Origin: an uncultured Clostridia bacterium
GTDB lineage: Bacteria; Bacillota; Clostridia; Oscillospirales; Ruminococcaceae
DNA: 57,444 nt
NCBI GenBank assembly: GCA_945910815.1
Contig: CAMDZD010000012.1
Coordinates: 1-57,444, forward strand
Direction: 5' to 3'
The notes below the pieces were generated by a model. The model ran no database searches and was not told the DNA's origin. It was given only the letters and a program-made list of their open reading frames with translations. This document shows, piece after piece, positions 33,248 through 41,831 of the stretch. Position 1 is the first letter of the stretch, and every line of letters starts with the position of its first letter. The position numbers and the translations under genes were made by a program.

Positions 33248-36016
33248 TTATCTTACTGCTTTACAGCATCTTTCGCAAAGTGTGGGGTGTTCAGAATCTG
33301 AACCTACTGTTTTTGAATATGTCCAGCATCTTTCACATTTTTCGCCCTCTGCTCTGAGAACTTCAAATTCTGTTTCAGAATCGTTTCTGTCAGCAGATAC
33401 TTCTACATCAGATACGATGAGAATTTCAGCAAGGTGGTCAGATATGGACTGATATTTTTCAGCATTTTCAGAATTGCAGTGAATTAAAATTTTAGCTTCA
33501 AGAGATTTTCCGATAACTTTTTCATTACGCTTTTCCTCAAGAACCTTGTTAACTGCTTCTCTGTTGCTGTAAATAAATTCCCATTTTGAAATAAAATCAT
33601 CAGTAAATTCTATGCCTGACTTTTCGGGCATCTGATTGAGGAAAATGCTTTCGGCATCATCAGAGGAGCTGTGTGGCATATATGACCAGATTTCCTCGGC
33701 AGTAAATGAGATTATAGGAGCTGAAAGTCTTGCAACTGCACTTAAAATTCTGTACATTGCAGTCTGTGCGGAACGTCTGATTTCGGAATCTTCCTTTTCG
33801 CAGTATAATCTGTCCTTGATTATATCAAGATAGAAGTTTGACATATCAATAACGCAGAAATTGTGGATTGCGTGGAAAGCAATATGAAAATCAAAATTAT
33901 TGTATCCCTCATTTACCTTATCTATAACAGAATCAAGTTTCATTAATGCCCACTTGTCAAGTTCTGTAAGTTTTTCATCGGGAACGCTGTCTGTATCAGG
34001 ATTGAATCCCTTACCGTTTCCGAGATTTCCGAGAATAAATCTTGCAGTATTTCTGATTTTCTTGTATGCCTCGGAAAGCTGTTTAAGAATCGGCTGTGAT
34101 ACTCTTATATCAGAATGATAGTCAGAAGATGCTACCCAGAGTCGGAGAATATCAGCACCGTAAACGTCTGTAATTTCGTTGGGAGCGATACCGTTTCCGA
34201 GTGATTTGTGCATTGTCTTTCCTTCACCGTCAACAACCCAACCGTGAGTACATACAGCCTTGTATGGTGCAGTACCCTTATATACTACTGATGTAAGGAG
34301 TGATGACTGGAACCAGCCTCTGTATTGGTCAGCACCTTCAAGGTACAAATCAGCAGGCCATTTAAGGCAGTCATACTGTTCCATTACTGCTGAATGAGAT
34401 ACACCGCTGTCGAACCATACGTCCATTATGTCATATTCTTTTGTAAATTCGCCACAGCCACATTCGCATTTTACATCAGCGGGGATAAATTCGGAAGTAT
34501 CTCTGAGCCACCATGAATCTGCTCCCTCTTTTCTGAACATATCAGCAATAGCTTTTATAGTCTTGTCATTTACAATCGGCTTACCACATTCCTTGCAGTA
34601 TACAACAGGAATAGGAACGCCCCATGTTCTCTGACGTGAAATGCACCAGTCACTTCTGTCACGAACCATTCCCTTGATTCTGTCCTCGCCCCATTCGGGA
34701 ATCCACTTTACATCTTCGATAGCTTTTATTGCCTTATCCTTGAATCCGTTTACAGAACAGAACCACTGTTCAGTAGCACGGTATATAATAGGGCTGTTGC
34801 ATCTCCAGCAGTGAGGATAAGGGTGGACTATTTTCTGAATTGCAAGAAGTGCATTATTTTCCTCAAGCTTTTTTGCAATAGCCTTGTTTGCGGTATTGGT
34901 ATCCATACCCTCAAATTCGCCTGCCTCGGCAGTCTGCTTTCCGTTTTCGTCAACACAGACAATAATGCCGACGTCATCGTATTTCTTGCAGACTTCAAAG
35001 TCCTCCACACCATATCCGGGAGCAGTGTGTACACAGCCTGTACCGCTTTCAAGAGTTACATGGTCGCCTGTTATAATTGGTGAAAGTCTGTCATAGAGTG
35101 GGTGCTGTGTTTTCATTCCCTCAAGTTCCGCACCGGTGAAACAGCCTGTTGTGGTATATTCTGAAATTCCGGCAGTTTCCATAGTAGTTTTAACGAGTTC
35201 TTCAGCCATAACATAATATTCGCCGTTTGCATTTACAAGAGTGTAATTGTATTCAGGGCCTAAACATACAGCAAGGTTGCCGGGGATTGTCCATGTAGTA
35301 GTTGTCCAGATTACAAAATATATGTTTGAAATATCAAGACCCATTGCGGAGAAAATTCCCTTGTCGTCAGCGACTCTGAATTTTACATAGATTGAATGAC
35401 ATGGGTCATCGGAATATTCAATTTCAGCTTCCGCAAGAGCTGTCTTGCAGTCCGGACACCAGTATACAGGCTTAAGTCCCTTGTACATATAGCCCGATTT
35501 TGCCATTTCTCCGAATACTTCAACCTGACGTGCTTCATATTCGGGTTTAAGTGTAAGATACGGGTCATCATAATCACCGAGAGTTCCGAGACGCTTGAAC
35601 TGTTTCATCTGATTTTTTACATGAGTAAGTGCAAAATCATGACAGTGTTTTCTGAGTTCAACAGGAGGTATTGCACCGTTTTCAACACCTATTGATTTCA
35701 TAGCCTTGAGTTCAATCGGAAGTCCGTGAGTATCCCAGCCCGGAACATACGGAGCACAGAATCCGCTCATGTTTTTATACTTGATTATAAAATCCTTAAG
35801 AGTTTTGTTAAGAGCTGTACCGAGATGAATTTCACCGTTTGCATAGGGAGGGCCATCGTGGAGAACATAAAGAGGCTTGCCCTGATTTTTTTCAATCATC
35901 TTATAGTAAAGTCTTTCATTTTCCCATTTTTCAAGAGTTTCGGGTTCTCTTTTGGGAAGATTTCCTCTCATAGGGAAATCGGTTTTAGGTAAATTAAGGG
36001 TCTGATTGTAATCCAT
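33248..36016 (-). CDS. ileS: Isoleucyl-tRNA synthetase
   Basis: The 922-aa class I synthetase has the HIGH-type motif as GEIHLGTALNKTL, the editing domain (GTGCVHTAPGYGVEDFEV) and the KMSKS-type loop as GKTMHKSLGN. A C-terminal zinc finger reads GEKCERCWTYS and LCERCCKAV. It charges tRNA-Ile and edits Val. Only about 30 bases separate it from the divIVA-type gene upstream, with no T-box leader there, so it appears to be transcribed from the upstream ylm/sepF genes. Full length and intact. Confidence 0.98.
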   Translation of the reverse strand: MDYNQTLNLPKTDFPMRGNLPKREPETLEKWENERLYYKMIEKNQGKPLYVLHDGPPYANGEIHLGTALNKTLKDFIIKYKNMSGFCAPYVPGWDTHGLPIELKAMKSIGVENGAIPPVELRKHCHDFALTHVKNQMKQFKRLGTLGDYDDPYLTLKPEYEARQVEVFGEMAKSGYMYKGLKPVYWCPDCKTALAEAEIEYSDDPCHSIYVKFRVADDKGIFSAMGLDISNIYFVIWTTTTWTIPGNLAVCLGPEYNYTLVNANGEYYVMAEELVKTTMETAGISEYTTTGCFTGAELEGMKTQHPLYDRLSPIITGDHVTLESGTGCVHTAPGYGVEDFEVCKKYDDVGIIVCVDENGKQTAEAGEFEGMDTNTANKAIAKKLEENNALLAIQKIVHPYPHCWRCNSPIIYRATEQWFCSVNGFKDKAIKAIEDVKWIPEWGEDRIKGMVRDRSDWCISRQRTWGVPIPVVYCKECGKPIVNDKTIKAIADMFRKEGADSWWLRDTSEFIPADVKCECGCGEFTKEYDIMDVWFDSGVSHSAVMEQYDCLKWPADLYLEGADQYRGWFQSSLLTSVVYKGTAPYKAVCTHGWVVDGEGKTMHKSLGNGIAPNEITDVYGADILRLWVASSDYHSDIRVSQPILKQLSEAYKKIRNTARFILGNLGNGKGFNPDTDSVPDEKLTELDKWALMKLDSVIDKVNEGYNNFDFHIAFHAIHNFCVIDMSNFYLDIIKDRLYCEKEDSEIRRSAQTAMYRILSAVARLSAPIISFTAEEIWSYMPHSSSDDAESIFLNQMPEKSGIEFTDDFISKWEFIYSNREAVNKVLEEKRNEKVIGKSLEAKILIHCNSENAEKYQSISDHLAEILIVSDVEVSADRNDSETEFEVLRAEGEKCERCWTYSKTVGSDSEHPTLCERCCKAVR

Positions 36017-36048
36017 TTTATATATAAATTCCTTTCAGATATTTTTTA

Positions 36049-36618
36049 TTATTCTTCAGATTCGGAAACTTCTTCGGAATCTTCGCCGGAAGTTTCGCTG
36101 TCCGAATCTTCTTCTGCACTGTATCCCAAAGCTTCTTCAAAAGTTTCGGGCATACTTGAAATAAGCTCAAGGTGATTTTTATACATATCAAAGAGAGCTT
36201 TTTTGAAATCTGAAACCTGTTGCTGAGCAACTATGAGAGCTTCTCTCTCCTTTGCAACTTCGGCACGGTTTTTTTCCATAGCGATTTCGTGCTGTCTTGT
36301 AGCCTCATCAATAAGAGCATCAGCCTTTGCCTGAGCATCGGCGAGAATCTGTTCAGCCTTTTCATTTGCATCAGAAATGACATGGTGAGCCTGTTTCTGA
36401 GCTCCGAGGAGAGCGTCTTTAACAGCATCTTCATCTCTCATATATTCACGAACTTTATCGGCAAGAATCTGTATTTTATTGTTTGCCTCATCACGTTCGC
36501 TGTCAATATCGGTTAATTCCCTTTCGAGGTCAGCAAGAAATTCATCAATATCCTCCTGCTTGTATCCGAAAGCAGCCTTTTCAAATCTCTTGTTTCTGAT
36601 GTCGCTTGCAGTAATCAT
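36049..36618 (-). CDS. divIVA: DivIVA-domain cell division protein
   Basis: The 189-aa protein has the DivIVA N-terminal lipid-binding signature (MITASDIRNKRFEKAAFGYKQEDIDEFLADLE split over residues 1-32). Long coiled-coil stretches (about 30-145) rich in Ala, Glu and Lys and an acidic Ser/Glu tail follow. DivIVA proteins gather at curved membrane near septa and poles and recruit division or wall-growth partners. It sits directly after sepF and ylmH-like genes and before ileS, the standard Firmicute division-gene order. Confidence 0.93.
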   Translation of the reverse strand: MITASDIRNKRFEKAAFGYKQEDIDEFLADLERELTDIDSERDEANNKIQILADKVREYMRDEDAVKDALLGAQKQAHHVISDANEKAEQILADAQAKADALIDEATRQHEIAMEKNRAEVAKEREALIVAQQQVSDFKKALFDMYKNHLELISSMPETFEEALGYSAEEDSDSETSGEDSEEVSESEE

Positions 36619-36633
36619 TTTACATGCTTCCTT

Positions 36634-37410
36634 TCATTTATATTTCTTTATGGCAATATGCAGTCTGCCTTTTTTTGAAATTCCGGAAATTTCATCTATA
36701 ATGAACTTTCCATAACCCTTAACAGAAAAAACATCTTTGCATTTCATTTCATATGACACTGAAAAAACGGGGGTAAAATTAATCTGAATGCCTGTATTTC
36801 TGATAAGCTGTGCAGATTTTTCACGGCTTATTCTGAGTGCAAGGCTTATAACGCTGTCTGCCCTCATTGATGCGACTGTTCCGCATATATCCTGAAATTC
36901 CTGCTTTTTTACTATGTCAAAAGGCATATCATCATAGATTTTTACACCTGTTCTGCCTATTTTTCCAACCGTACTGCAAATAAGCTTTGATGCGGTATCG
37001 GTTACGAAAATCTGTGTTTTTCCCTCCGCAACAACTATATCCCCGACAGTTTCACGCTTAAGGCGGAGAGCCATAAGCGAGCCGAGAAAATCACGGTGAG
37101 TCAGAACATCAGATTTTCTGTAAACAAAAGTCAGACATTTCATTGGTATTTCCTCTGTTAAGCCTTCACTGTACAATTCATCAAGGTAGTCACAGCCGGA
37201 CAAGCTGTATATACAGAGGATTTTTCTTTGTGCGTCATCGTATCCGCCCCATAAGGCATATTTTATATCAGGACGGTTAAGAAGTATTTTTTCAGTCTCC
37301 GCACACTGTTTTTCATCAAGGAACATCGAATATGCCGGAGAGCATATTTTTACACTTTGTCTTATTAAATCCTCAGTTCTTGCCGGAATAATGCTTTTAT
37401 CAGATTCCAT
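36634..37410 (-). CDS. YlmH-like RNA-binding protein with S4 domain
   Basis: The 258-aa protein has an N-terminal domain with LLNRPDIKYALWGGYDDAQRKILCIY and HRDFLGSLMALRLKRETVGDIVV, as in YlmH. A C-terminal S4 RNA-binding domain follows (about 185-250: RADSVISLALRISREKSAQLIRNTGIQINF). YlmH homologues bind ribosomal complexes and help rescue stalled ribosomes, and they map in the division cluster. It lies 2 bases after sepF and 15 bases before divIVA. Confidence 0.93.
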   Translation of the reverse strand: MESDKSIIPARTEDLIRQSVKICSPAYSMFLDEKQCAETEKILLNRPDIKYALWGGYDDAQRKILCIYSLSGCDYLDELYSEGLTEEIPMKCLTFVYRKSDVLTHRDFLGSLMALRLKRETVGDIVVAEGKTQIFVTDTASKLICSTVGKIGRTGVKIYDDMPFDIVKKQEFQDICGTVASMRADSVISLALRISREKSAQLIRNTGIQINFTPVFSVSYEMKCKDVFSVKGYGKFIIDEISGISKKGRLHIAIKKYK

Positions 37411-37412
37411 TA

Positions 37413-37877
37413 TCAGAGAATGACTCCGTTGTTTTCAAGTTCACCTACAAGGTCCTCGCCAATGAATCCGACATTATAAGGAGTGATTATATAGGTAAGA
37501 TTTGCAACACGTTTGAGACTTCCGCCGTTTGCGTAGGCAACTCCTACAAGAAAGTCAATGATTCTTCTTTTGTTTTCGGGAGAGGCTGTTTCAAGATTAA
37601 GGACAACGGTCTTTTTAGCAATAAGGTGGTCAGCAATCTGCTTTGCATCAGTAAATACTTCCGGCTTTACAAGGACAACCTGAAGCTGTGCAGTTGTCTG
37701 GATATTTACAACCTTGTTTCTTATATCAGCTGAAGACTGTGCCGGTTCTTCATTTTTTTCAGATGATGTAAAGTTTACCGAAGGACGTACAGGAGAAGGG
37801 GTTTCTTCTGTTTCTTCATCATCAACATCAGACTGATAGAAAAAGTTTTTAATATTATTTAATATACTCATAATCAA
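37413..37877 (-). CDS. sepF: Cell division protein SepF
   Basis: The 154-aa protein has a short N-terminal amphipathic helix (SILNNIKNFFY) that can bind membrane and a Pro/Glu-rich linker. The SepF core covers about 60-150 (VVLVKPEVFTDAKQIADHLIAKKTVVLNLE, RRIIDFLVGVAYANGGSLKRV). SepF bundles FtsZ and links it to the membrane in Gram-positive bacteria. It precedes the ylmH-like and divIVA genes in the same operon. Confidence 0.96.
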   Translation of the reverse strand: MIMSILNNIKNFFYQSDVDDEETEETPSPVRPSVNFTSSEKNEEPAQSSADIRNKVVNIQTTAQLQVVLVKPEVFTDAKQIADHLIAKKTVVLNLETASPENKRRIIDFLVGVAYANGGSLKRVANLTYIITPYNVGFIGEDLVGELENNGVIL

Positions 37878-37943
37878 AAAGCTCCATTCTCCGCATTAGT
37901 AGTTTTTTATGGAAAATTTAAACGGAATGCGGTCCGACAATTT

Positions 37944-38639
37944 TCATTTATAAATTCTTGCACCGAAAAGACCTGAACCTATTCTGACAAGTGTTGAGCC
38001 GTATTTTATGGCATTTACATAATCTCCGGTCATACCCACAGAAAGAATGTCCATACTTATATTATCTGATTTTTTTTCTGAAATGTCAATATATAAATTC
38101 TGCATTTCGTACAAAAATTTTTCGCTGTTTTCAGCGGGGGGGACAGCCATAAGACCGCAGACCTTTATATTCTGAAATTCTCCGAGACTTTCAGCAAATT
38201 CAAAAGCCTCCTCCGGCATAACACCGCTTTTGCTTTCTTCACGTCCGATATTTATTTCACAGAGTATATTCATAATACGGTTATTTTCACGGGCGAGCCT
38301 GTCTATTTCCCCTGCAAGCTTCAGACTGTCAACAGACTGTATCATACTGACGCTGTTTATTATATATTTGACTTTGTTTGTCTGAAGATGACCTATTATA
38401 TGTACTTCTGCTGATTTGTCATAAAAATCTCTTTTAGACTGATATTCCTGAACACGGTTTTCGCCGAGGAGGTCAATTCCCTTTGAAACTGCATAGTTTA
38501 CAGCCTCGGGAGCTACTGTTTTAGTAACAGCCATAAGCCTTATTTTTTCATCAGGCTTACGGTATTTTGCAACAGCCTCATTTATATTGTATCTGATTTT
38601 TTTCAGATTTTCATCAATATAGGAATAATTATTGTTCAT
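37944..38639 (-). CDS. YggS/YlmE-family PLP-binding protein
   Basis: The 231-aa protein is the PLP-binding TIM-barrel of the YggS/PROSC family: LMAVTKTVAPEAVNYAVSKG with the PLP Lys, then LLGENRVQEYQSK, HIIGHLQTNKVKYI, and SVGMTGDYVNAIKYGSTLVRIGSGLFG. It acts in pyridoxal-phosphate balance, with no known enzyme activity. The start ATG at 38639 lies 9 bases from GAGG; the frame is open further but overlaps the HlyD-like gene. It overlaps that gene by 11 bases and leads into sepF. Confidence 0.94.
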   Translation of the reverse strand: MNNNYSYIDENLKKIRYNINEAVAKYRKPDEKIRLMAVTKTVAPEAVNYAVSKGIDLLGENRVQEYQSKRDFYDKSAEVHIIGHLQTNKVKYIINSVSMIQSVDSLKLAGEIDRLARENNRIMNILCEINIGREESKSGVMPEEAFEFAESLGEFQNIKVCGLMAVPPAENSEKFLYEMQNLYIDISEKKSDNISMDILSVGMTGDYVNAIKYGSTLVRIGSGLFGARIYK

Positions 38640-39873
38640 AGTCATAATCCTCAACAAGTCCTTCCACAATAATATCGTCATATAATGCAAGGTATCCGCT
38701 TTCCTCGTCCTTTGAAAAAATTCTTGAGAGAACGTAATCGCTTCCCTCATATATAACGTCAATTTCCCTGAACACGACCTGTTCACCCTGAAGAATGTAA
38801 ACGCCCTTGCATTTTTCATCGGAATCAGATTTTTTCTGAAATCTTATAGCCTTTCTCGGAACTTTAATTCCGTTGTAAACACCCTTTATTATTTCTGTTC
38901 TTTCACAGCGGTGCTGTACAAGGCTGTAATCAAATTCATCACTTGAAACTACAAGTATACTTTCGGCAGGATTTCCGTTATTGATAACATCAACAACTTC
39001 GGCATCATGTTCTTCGGGAGATGATTCTGTCTTAATCTTTACTTTCTGCCCTGCCTCATATGATTTATTTGTATTGTCAACAATTCCGGCAACATACCAT
39101 TCATAGCTGTCAAGAGTTTTTCCGATTATATTTTTATCGGTCAGTTTTCTGTCCTCAACAGTTTTAAGATAATCGGCTGTAAGGTTTTCTATATCTGATT
39201 TTTTAAGTTCGTTTTCGTATCCGTCACAATAGCTTACAAAATATGCTGAACGGTCAGATGTTATAACATCAACGGGCTGTGAAGTTTCAAGCTTAAGGCT
39301 GTTTATTTTAGAAGTTACATCTGCAATACGTTCCGCAAAATTAACACTGGAATCTGTCAGGAGCTGGTATGTACTGAGACAGACAAGGAGATTTTCTTCT
39401 TTTTCGCCTATTTTTGCGTAATTTTTCAAATCACGGTAATATATGAGATTGCGGTACTGTTCCTGTATCAGCACAGAAAGGCTTGAAGGCTGTGCAGATT
39501 CAATAGTACCGGGGTTCTGAATTTTTTTCAGCAGAGCGAGTTCTTCTTCGAGACTGCTTATCTGCTGATTAATCTGTATCTGTTCAGACGACGGATATAT
39601 TTCAGCAATAACCGAACCTTTTCCGAGTTTTCCGCCGTCCGGAACGCTGTAACTTACTGCTCCGTCACCGTTATATTCGATGATGTTTTCATCTCTTATA
39701 AATACTCCGTTTATAATTTCGGAATCTGTTGATTTAAGCATAAGAGCACTTTCGGTTTCATAGTCACGTCCGCCGTTATTATAAAATCTGCTTGCGAAAA
39801 CTGCCAGAAACATTATCAGAACTATGATATGCAGTATAGCCTGAAAGGCACTTTTTCTGATTTTTATTTTCAT
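38629..39873 (-). CDS. HlyD-like membrane-anchored periplasmic-adaptor-type protein
   Basis: The 414-aa protein has one N-terminal membrane helix (about 11-28: AILHIIVLIMFLAVFAS). A lipoyl/barrel-sandwich half reads GAVSYSVPDGGKLGKGSVIAEIYPS, followed by a long coiled-coil hairpin (about 98-215) and a second sandwich/beta-barrel part (WYVAGIVDNTNKSYEAGQKVKIKT). The layout is that of HlyD-type adaptors, but no transporter gene is adjacent. Similar proteins sit next to yggS and sepF in other Clostridia, so a role in division or wall assembly is possible. This last point is inference. Confidence 0.8.
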   Translation of the reverse strand: MKIKIRKSAFQAILHIIVLIMFLAVFASRFYNNGGRDYETESALMLKSTDSEIINGVFIRDENIIEYNGDGAVSYSVPDGGKLGKGSVIAEIYPSSEQIQINQQISSLEEELALLKKIQNPGTIESAQPSSLSVLIQEQYRNLIYYRDLKNYAKIGEKEENLLVCLSTYQLLTDSSVNFAERIADVTSKINSLKLETSQPVDVITSDRSAYFVSYCDGYENELKKSDIENLTADYLKTVEDRKLTDKNIIGKTLDSYEWYVAGIVDNTNKSYEAGQKVKIKTESSPEEHDAEVVDVINNGNPAESILVVSSDEFDYSLVQHRCERTEIIKGVYNGIKVPRKAIRFQKKSDSDEKCKGVYILQGEQVVFREIDVIYEGSDYVLSRIFSKDEESGYLALYDDIIVEGLVEDYDYEQ

Positions 39874-39887
39874 GAAACCACCGTTCT

Positions 39888-40127
39888 TTATTCTGCCTTT
39901 TCAGACGAATCAAGAACAGATACAGCCTTTGCGGGAACTACTGTTGAAATAGCATGTTTATATACAAGCTGTTGTTTTCCTTCGCTTTCGAGAATAACAA
40001 CATAGCTGTCAAATCCCTTTACCATTCCCTTGAACTGAAATCCGTTTGTAAGGAAAATTGTAACTGAAATTCTTTCCTTTCTGCACTGATTGAGGAAAAC
40101 GTCCTGTAAATTTATGACCTTGTTCAT
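39888..40127 (-). CDS. hfq: RNA chaperone Hfq
   Basis: The 79-aa protein has the Sm1 and Sm2 motifs of Hfq: [39 protein letters not shown] and [17 protein letters not shown]. It forms hexamers that bind small RNAs and mRNAs. The ATG at 40127 follows CGGAGAAAG; the frame is open to 40178 but lacks a site there. It is placed after miaA, as in many bacteria. A TATAAT box at about 40184-40189 may give it a separate promoter. Confidence 0.96.
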   Translation of the reverse strand: MNKVINLQDVFLNQCRKERISVTIFLTNGFQFKGMVKGFDSYVVILESEGKQQLVYKHAISTVVPAKAVSVLDSSEKAE

Positions 40128-40201
40128 ACACTTTCTCCGTTTCTGAAATAATTTAATTAAGTATATACAAATATACATAATATATTATATCACACAAAAA
40201 T

Positions 40202-41131
40202 TCATTTGGCTATAATTTTTCTGCAAATTTGTGGAATTTTGCTTTTTTCGTCAATTTTGTCCAAAAGAAACCAGTGAATTTTTTGATTTTTTCTAAACCA
40301 TGTCAATTGTCGCTTGGCATAGTGACGTGTTTCCTGCTTTATTTTTTCCACACACTCATCAAGGGACTGTATATTTTCAAAATACGGGATAAGTTCCTTG
40401 TAGCCTATCGCATTGGAGGCGGTTTTCATTTTTCCGCTTTCAAGATAAAGATTTCTTGATTCCTCAACAAGACCGTTTTCAAGCATAATATCAACACGCC
40501 TGTTAATTCTGTCATAAAGCATATTTCTGTCGGAATAGTTAAGACCGATTATATAAGAATCATAAGGACTTTCTTCAAGACGGCTTTCTGCTTTAAGTTC
40601 ACTTAATTTTCTGCCTGTTGTATGGTATACTTCCAAAGCCCTTATTACTCTTACAAGATTGTTGGGGTGAATATTGACTGCGGATTCGGAGTCGACTTCG
40701 GAAAGCATTTTGTGAAGTTCCTGATTTCCGTTGACTTCAGCGAACTTCTCAAGATTTTTGCAGTATTCTTCATCTTTTTTGGTTTCCGAAAATTTAACAT
40801 TATTTAGAAGCGAATCTATATAAAGACCTGTTCCGCCTACTATTATCGGCAACTTTCCTCTTGAAATTATATCTGATATTTTTTCATTTGCAAGCTTTAC
40901 ATAATCCGCAACACTGAATGATACATCACGGTCAAGAAAATCTATAAGGTGATGAGGTATACCCTGCATTTCCTCCTTGGTAGGTTTTGCTGTTGCAATG
41001 TCCATACCCTTGTAAATCTGCATTGAATCTGCTGATACTACTTCTCCGTCAAATTCTTTCGCAAGCATTACTCCCATATCGGTTTTTCCCGATGCAGTTG
41101 CTCCGACTACTGCTATTACTTTTTTCTTCAA
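40202..41131 (-). CDS. miaA: tRNA dimethylallyltransferase
   Basis: The 309-aa protein has P-loop AVVGATASGKTDMGV, GEVVSADSMQIYKGMDIATAKPT, IPHHLIDFLD and GGTGLYIDSLL, all typical of MiaA. It adds the isopentenyl group to A37 of tRNAs that read codons starting with U, using DMAPP. MiaB, encoded at the start of this series, adds the methylthio group to the same base, and IspE in this window serves DMAPP supply. It follows nfi by 6 bases. Confidence 0.97.
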   Translation of the reverse strand: MKKKVIAVVGATASGKTDMGVMLAKEFDGEVVSADSMQIYKGMDIATAKPTKEEMQGIPHHLIDFLDRDVSFSVADYVKLANEKISDIISRGKLPIIVGGTGLYIDSLLNNVKFSETKKDEEYCKNLEKFAEVNGNQELHKMLSEVDSESAVNIHPNNLVRVIRALEVYHTTGRKLSELKAESRLEESPYDSYIIGLNYSDRNMLYDRINRRVDIMLENGLVEESRNLYLESGKMKTASNAIGYKELIPYFENIQSLDECVEKIKQETRHYAKRQLTWFRKNQKIHWFLLDKIDEKSKIPQICRKIIAK

Positions 41132-41137
41132 ACAAAA

Positions 41138-41821
41138 TCACCTGCCCGTTAAAATACGTCTTGCTTCATGAGTTTCAAGGTCGGCGAGCCTCGTTGGTAT
41201 TGGTATATGACTTTCCTTGTCAATAAGCTTTAAAGTAATTTCAGTTGCCGTATCAAGAGTTATATAATTGCCTGCCGATACGAACACAGGTTTTACATTG
41301 TCATGAGTTCTCAAGGCTCTGCCGTATGTTTTTCCGTCAACAACTATATCTGTAAAGCTTCCGGCACTTGAATCAGGTTCAGTATAATCTGTATTGTTTA
41401 CACGGAAGTAAGTTTTAGCAACTCCGATTGAAGGCGTATCAAGATAGAATGATGCGTGCGTTGCTATACCCATATTCCGAGGGTGAAGATAGCCGTTTCC
41501 GTCAAACATATAAATATCAGGCTTTACTTCTGATTTTTCAACAGTTTTCAGAACAAGCGGAAGTTCTCTGAACGCAAGAAATCCCGATACATACGGCACT
41601 TCTATTTTACCGCTGTACTGATTTTTTTCAATAATTTCATGTGTATTGTAATCAATAACCACTATACAGCATACAGCATATTCTTCCTGATTTTCATTTC
41701 TCCAGTATGCCAAATCCACTCCCGCAACAGTCTTTATTTCAGATTTGTCAAGACGGTCGGAAAGGTTTATTTTATCTCTTAAAGAATTTTGTACTTTTAA
41801 AAATTCGTATTCGTTATTCAT
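41138..41821 (-). CDS. nfi: Endonuclease V (deoxyinosine 3' endonuclease)
   Basis: The 227-aa protein has the EndoV catalytic features: TVAGVDLAYWRNENQ (first Asp), VPYVSGFLAFRELPL, YMFDGNGYLHPRNMGIATHASF (second Asp), and a late PTRLADLETHEAR. It nicks DNA or RNA near inosine, repairing deaminated adenine. It sits between mutL and miaA, giving a local repair cluster. Length is normal. Confidence 0.96.
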   Translation of the reverse strand: MNNEYEFLKVQNSLRDKINLSDRLDKSEIKTVAGVDLAYWRNENQEEYAVCCIVVIDYNTHEIIEKNQYSGKIEVPYVSGFLAFRELPLVLKTVEKSEVKPDIYMFDGNGYLHPRNMGIATHASFYLDTPSIGVAKTYFRVNNTDYTEPDSSAGSFTDIVVDGKTYGRALRTHDNVKPVFVSAGNYITLDTATEITLKLIDKESHIPIPTRLADLETHEARRILTGR

Positions 41822-41831
41822 TCAGATTACC

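Noticed and set aside
36017..36048. T-box leader for ileS
   Set aside because: Only about 30 bases separate ileS from the preceding gene, with none of the T-box features.
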